A stretch of 6,843 bases of DNA from Marinosulfonomonas sp. (GTDB lineage Bacteria; Pseudomonadota; Alphaproteobacteria; Rhodobacterales; Rhodobacteraceae), in assembly GCA_015494385.1 (NCBI GenBank), contig WGBJ01000133.1:1-6843 (forward strand), given 5' to 3'. Position 1 is the stretch's first letter. Each line of letters begins with the position of its first letter. Both the position numbers and the translations under genes were made by a program. Shown here one piece after another: positions 5,235 through 6,843 of this stretch. The notes below the pieces were generated by a model. The model was not told the DNA's origin. It ran no database searches and saw nothing but the letters and a program-made list of their open reading frames with translations.

Positions 5235-6843
5235 ATGCCAACACGCCAAAATGCGACCATAGCCAAAGCCGGACGCCAGAATATGGCGCAGGCTTTGCGG
5301 ATATTCTTTACAGCGATGGTTGCGCTGGCTTTTGCGGTGTTATGGGGCACTTCTGTGCAGGCCGAGCAAAAGATCATCAAATCCCACGGCATTTCCACCT
5401 TTGGCGAATTGAAATACCCTGCCGATTTCCCCTATTTCGACTATGTGAACCCCGACGCCCCCAAGGGCGGCGAGTTTTCAACATGGGGCTTTGGCACCTT
5501 TGACAGCCTGACACCCTATATCCTGAAAGGGAATGCGGCGGCGCTGTCGACTGCTTTTTTTGATACATTGATGACCGGCAATCTGGATGAACCGGATGCG
5601 ATGTATGGTCTGGTGGCCGAAACCATCGAATACCCCGAGGATCGTTCATGGGCCATTTTCCACATGCGCCCCGAAGCCAAATTTTCCGACGGCACCCCCG
5701 TGCGGGCCGAGGATGTTGTGTTTTCCTTTGAAGTGCTCAGGGACAAGGGCGCGCCCAGTTACAAGGTTTTGTTCAAGGATTTCGAAAAGGTCGAGGCACT
5801 GGACGGTCTGACCGTGAAATTTACCTTTGCAGCCGATGCCATCAAACGCGAACTGCCGATGACGGCGGCGGGTATTCCGATTTTCTCCAAGGCGTACTAC
5901 GCCACCCGCGACTTCGCCGAATCCACACTGGAACCACCGCTGGGGTCCGGTGCCTACGAGTTGCTGTCGGTCGATGCGGGGCGTTCTGTTGCCTATAAAC
6001 GGCGCGACGATTACTGGGCCAGGGATTTGCCGGTGAATGTGGGGCAGAACAATTTCGATGTGATCAAGATCGAATACTTTGCCGATTACACAGCGGCCTT
6101 CGAGGCGTTCAAAGGCGGCGCTTACGGGTTTCGCGAGGAATACCTGTCCAAGCTGTGGGCGACGAGTTACGATTTTCCCGCCATCCAGAAAGGCTGGGTG
6201 ATCAAGGAAGAACTGCCCGACGGCAACCCGGCAGGCACACAGGGGTTCTGGTTCAACCTGCGCCGCCCGCAGTTGCAGGACCCGCTGGTGCGTCAGGCCA
6301 TTTCGATGGCGTTCAATTTCGAATGGTCGAACAAAAGCCTGTTTTACGGCATTTACGAGCGCACCGACAGCTTCTGGGAAAACTCGGACATGCAGGCCGA
6401 AGGGATGCCTTCGCCCGAGGAACTGGCCCTGCTGGAACCCCTGCGCGCCGATATCCCCGAAAGCGTTTTCACCGAACCTGCCTTTGTGCCGGCCGTGTCC
6501 AAAGCCGACAGGGTAAGTGATCGCAAACTGTTGCGCCGCGCCGGCAAGCTGCTGGATCAGGCGGGCTGGACCGTGGGGGATGACGGGTTCCGGTATAACG
6601 ACAAGGGGCAAAAGCTGACCATTGAAATCCTGAATGACGGGCCGTCGTTCGAGCGGATCATCAACCCCTATGTCGAAAACCTGAAACGTCTGGGGGTGAA
6701 TGCGGTTTATACCCGTGTGGATGCCGCACAGGCACAGGATCGGGAAAAGAATTTCGATTTCGATGTGGTGACACGGCGCTATTCCATGTCGGAAACACCG
6801 GGGATCGAGTTGCGCGGGATGTTTGGCTCTAGCACTGCAGAGT
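5235..6843 (+). CDS. yejA: YejA-like periplasmic oligopeptide-binding protein of an ABC importer (3' end cut by window)
   Basis: This is a family 5 extracellular solute-binding protein (SBP_bac_5) that captures peptides in the periplasm and hands them to an inner-membrane ABC transporter; E. coli YejA serves YejBEF, which also imports microcin C-type peptide-nucleotides. The 536 visible residues start with a Sec signal: a 20-residue polar and basic lead, hydrophobic core about 22-39, likely cleavage VQA-EQ at 43/44. The mature start matches the YejA pattern: SHGISTFGELKYPADF (50-65), then FDYVNPDAPKGG (68-79). Further family features are FHMRPEAKFSDGTPV (142-156) with DVVFSFE (160-166), GSGAYEL (237-243) and FNLRRPQLQDPLVRQAIS (340-357). 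E. coli YejA is about 604 residues, so roughly the last tenth lies beyond the window. Permease and ATPase genes would be expected downstream but cannot be seen. The bound ligand is not predictable from this sequence, and other peptide- or opine-binding subfamilies remain possible. Confidence 0.9.
   Translation, partial: MPTRQNATIAKAGRQNMAQALRIFFTAMVALAFAVLWGTSVQAEQKIIKSHGISTFGELKYPADFPYFDYVNPDAPKGGEFSTWGFGTFDSLTPYILKGNAAALSTAFFDTLMTGNLDEPDAMYGLVAETIEYPEDRSWAIFHMRPEAKFSDGTPVRAEDVVFSFEVLRDKGAPSYKVLFKDFEKVEALDGLTVKFTFAADAIKRELPMTAAGIPIFSKAYYATRDFAESTLEPPLGSGAYELLSVDAGRSVAYKRRDDYWARDLPVNVGQNNFDVIKIEYFADYTAAFEAFKGGAYGFREEYLSKLWATSYDFPAIQKGWVIKEELPDGNPAGTQGFWFNLRRPQLQDPLVRQAISMAFNFEWSNKSLFYGIYERTDSFWENSDMQAEGMPSPEELALLEPLRADIPESVFTEPAFVPAVSKADRVSDRKLLRRAGKLLDQAGWTVGDDGFRYNDKGQKLTIEILNDGPSFERIINPYVENLKRLGVNAVYTRVDAAQAQDREKNFDFDVVTRRYSMSETPGIELRGMFGSSTAE

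Noticed and set aside
5646..6611. Minus-strand 321-codon open frame inside the YejA-like gene
   Set aside because: Long but antisense to a gene with signal peptide, ribosome site and family motifs throughout. The His-, Gly- and Phe-rich translation is typical of a shadow frame.

Overview
The window looks like an ordinary chromosomal stretch of a marine-type alphaproteobacterium, most likely a member of the Rhodobacterales (Roseobacter group). This rests on its moderately high GC content, the membrane-anchored cytochrome c of the CycM/c_y type, a stand-alone prephenate dehydratase with the alphaproteobacterial form of the ACT domain, and a YejA-type peptide-binding protein. This is recognition of protein families from memory; no database search was done. 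I see no mobile element, CRISPR array, tRNA, rRNA, phage gene or sign of recent transfer.

Layout, left to right. Positions 1-1889 (minus strand) hold nearly all of a Tat-exported 2',3'-cyclic-nucleotide phosphodiesterase/3'-nucleotidase (cpdB), cut at its C-terminus by the window edge. Positions 1890-2104 are a 215-base divergent regulatory region with several small dyads and a plausible cpdB promoter. Positions 2105-3580 (plus) hold nudC (NAD(H) diphosphatase) followed after 42 bases by a small SRPBCC-fold protein of unknown role, probably one transcript. Positions 3577-4410 (minus) hold pheA (prephenate dehydratase), whose stop codon overlaps that of the SRPBCC gene in a convergent 4-base overlap. 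Positions 4411-4530 are a second divergent region, followed by a membrane-tethered cytochrome c (4531-5058, plus), a clear intrinsic terminator (5080-5111), and a YejA-like periplasmic solute-binding protein from 5235 that runs off the right edge.

The genes do not form one pathway. Exported CpdB and the YejA-like protein serve periplasmic nucleotide and peptide scavenging. NudC acts on NAD(H) or NAD-capped RNA in the cytoplasm. PheA makes phenylpyruvate for phenylalanine. The cytochrome carries electrons from the bc1 complex to terminal oxidases.

I did not find an undescribed system. The points most worth a second look are a small imperfect duplication around the cytochrome start codon that creates competing in-frame starts, an ACT domain in PheA that lacks the canonical phenylalanine-binding motifs, the uncharacterised SRPBCC partner of nudC, and the dyads in the cpdB/nudC intergenic region.
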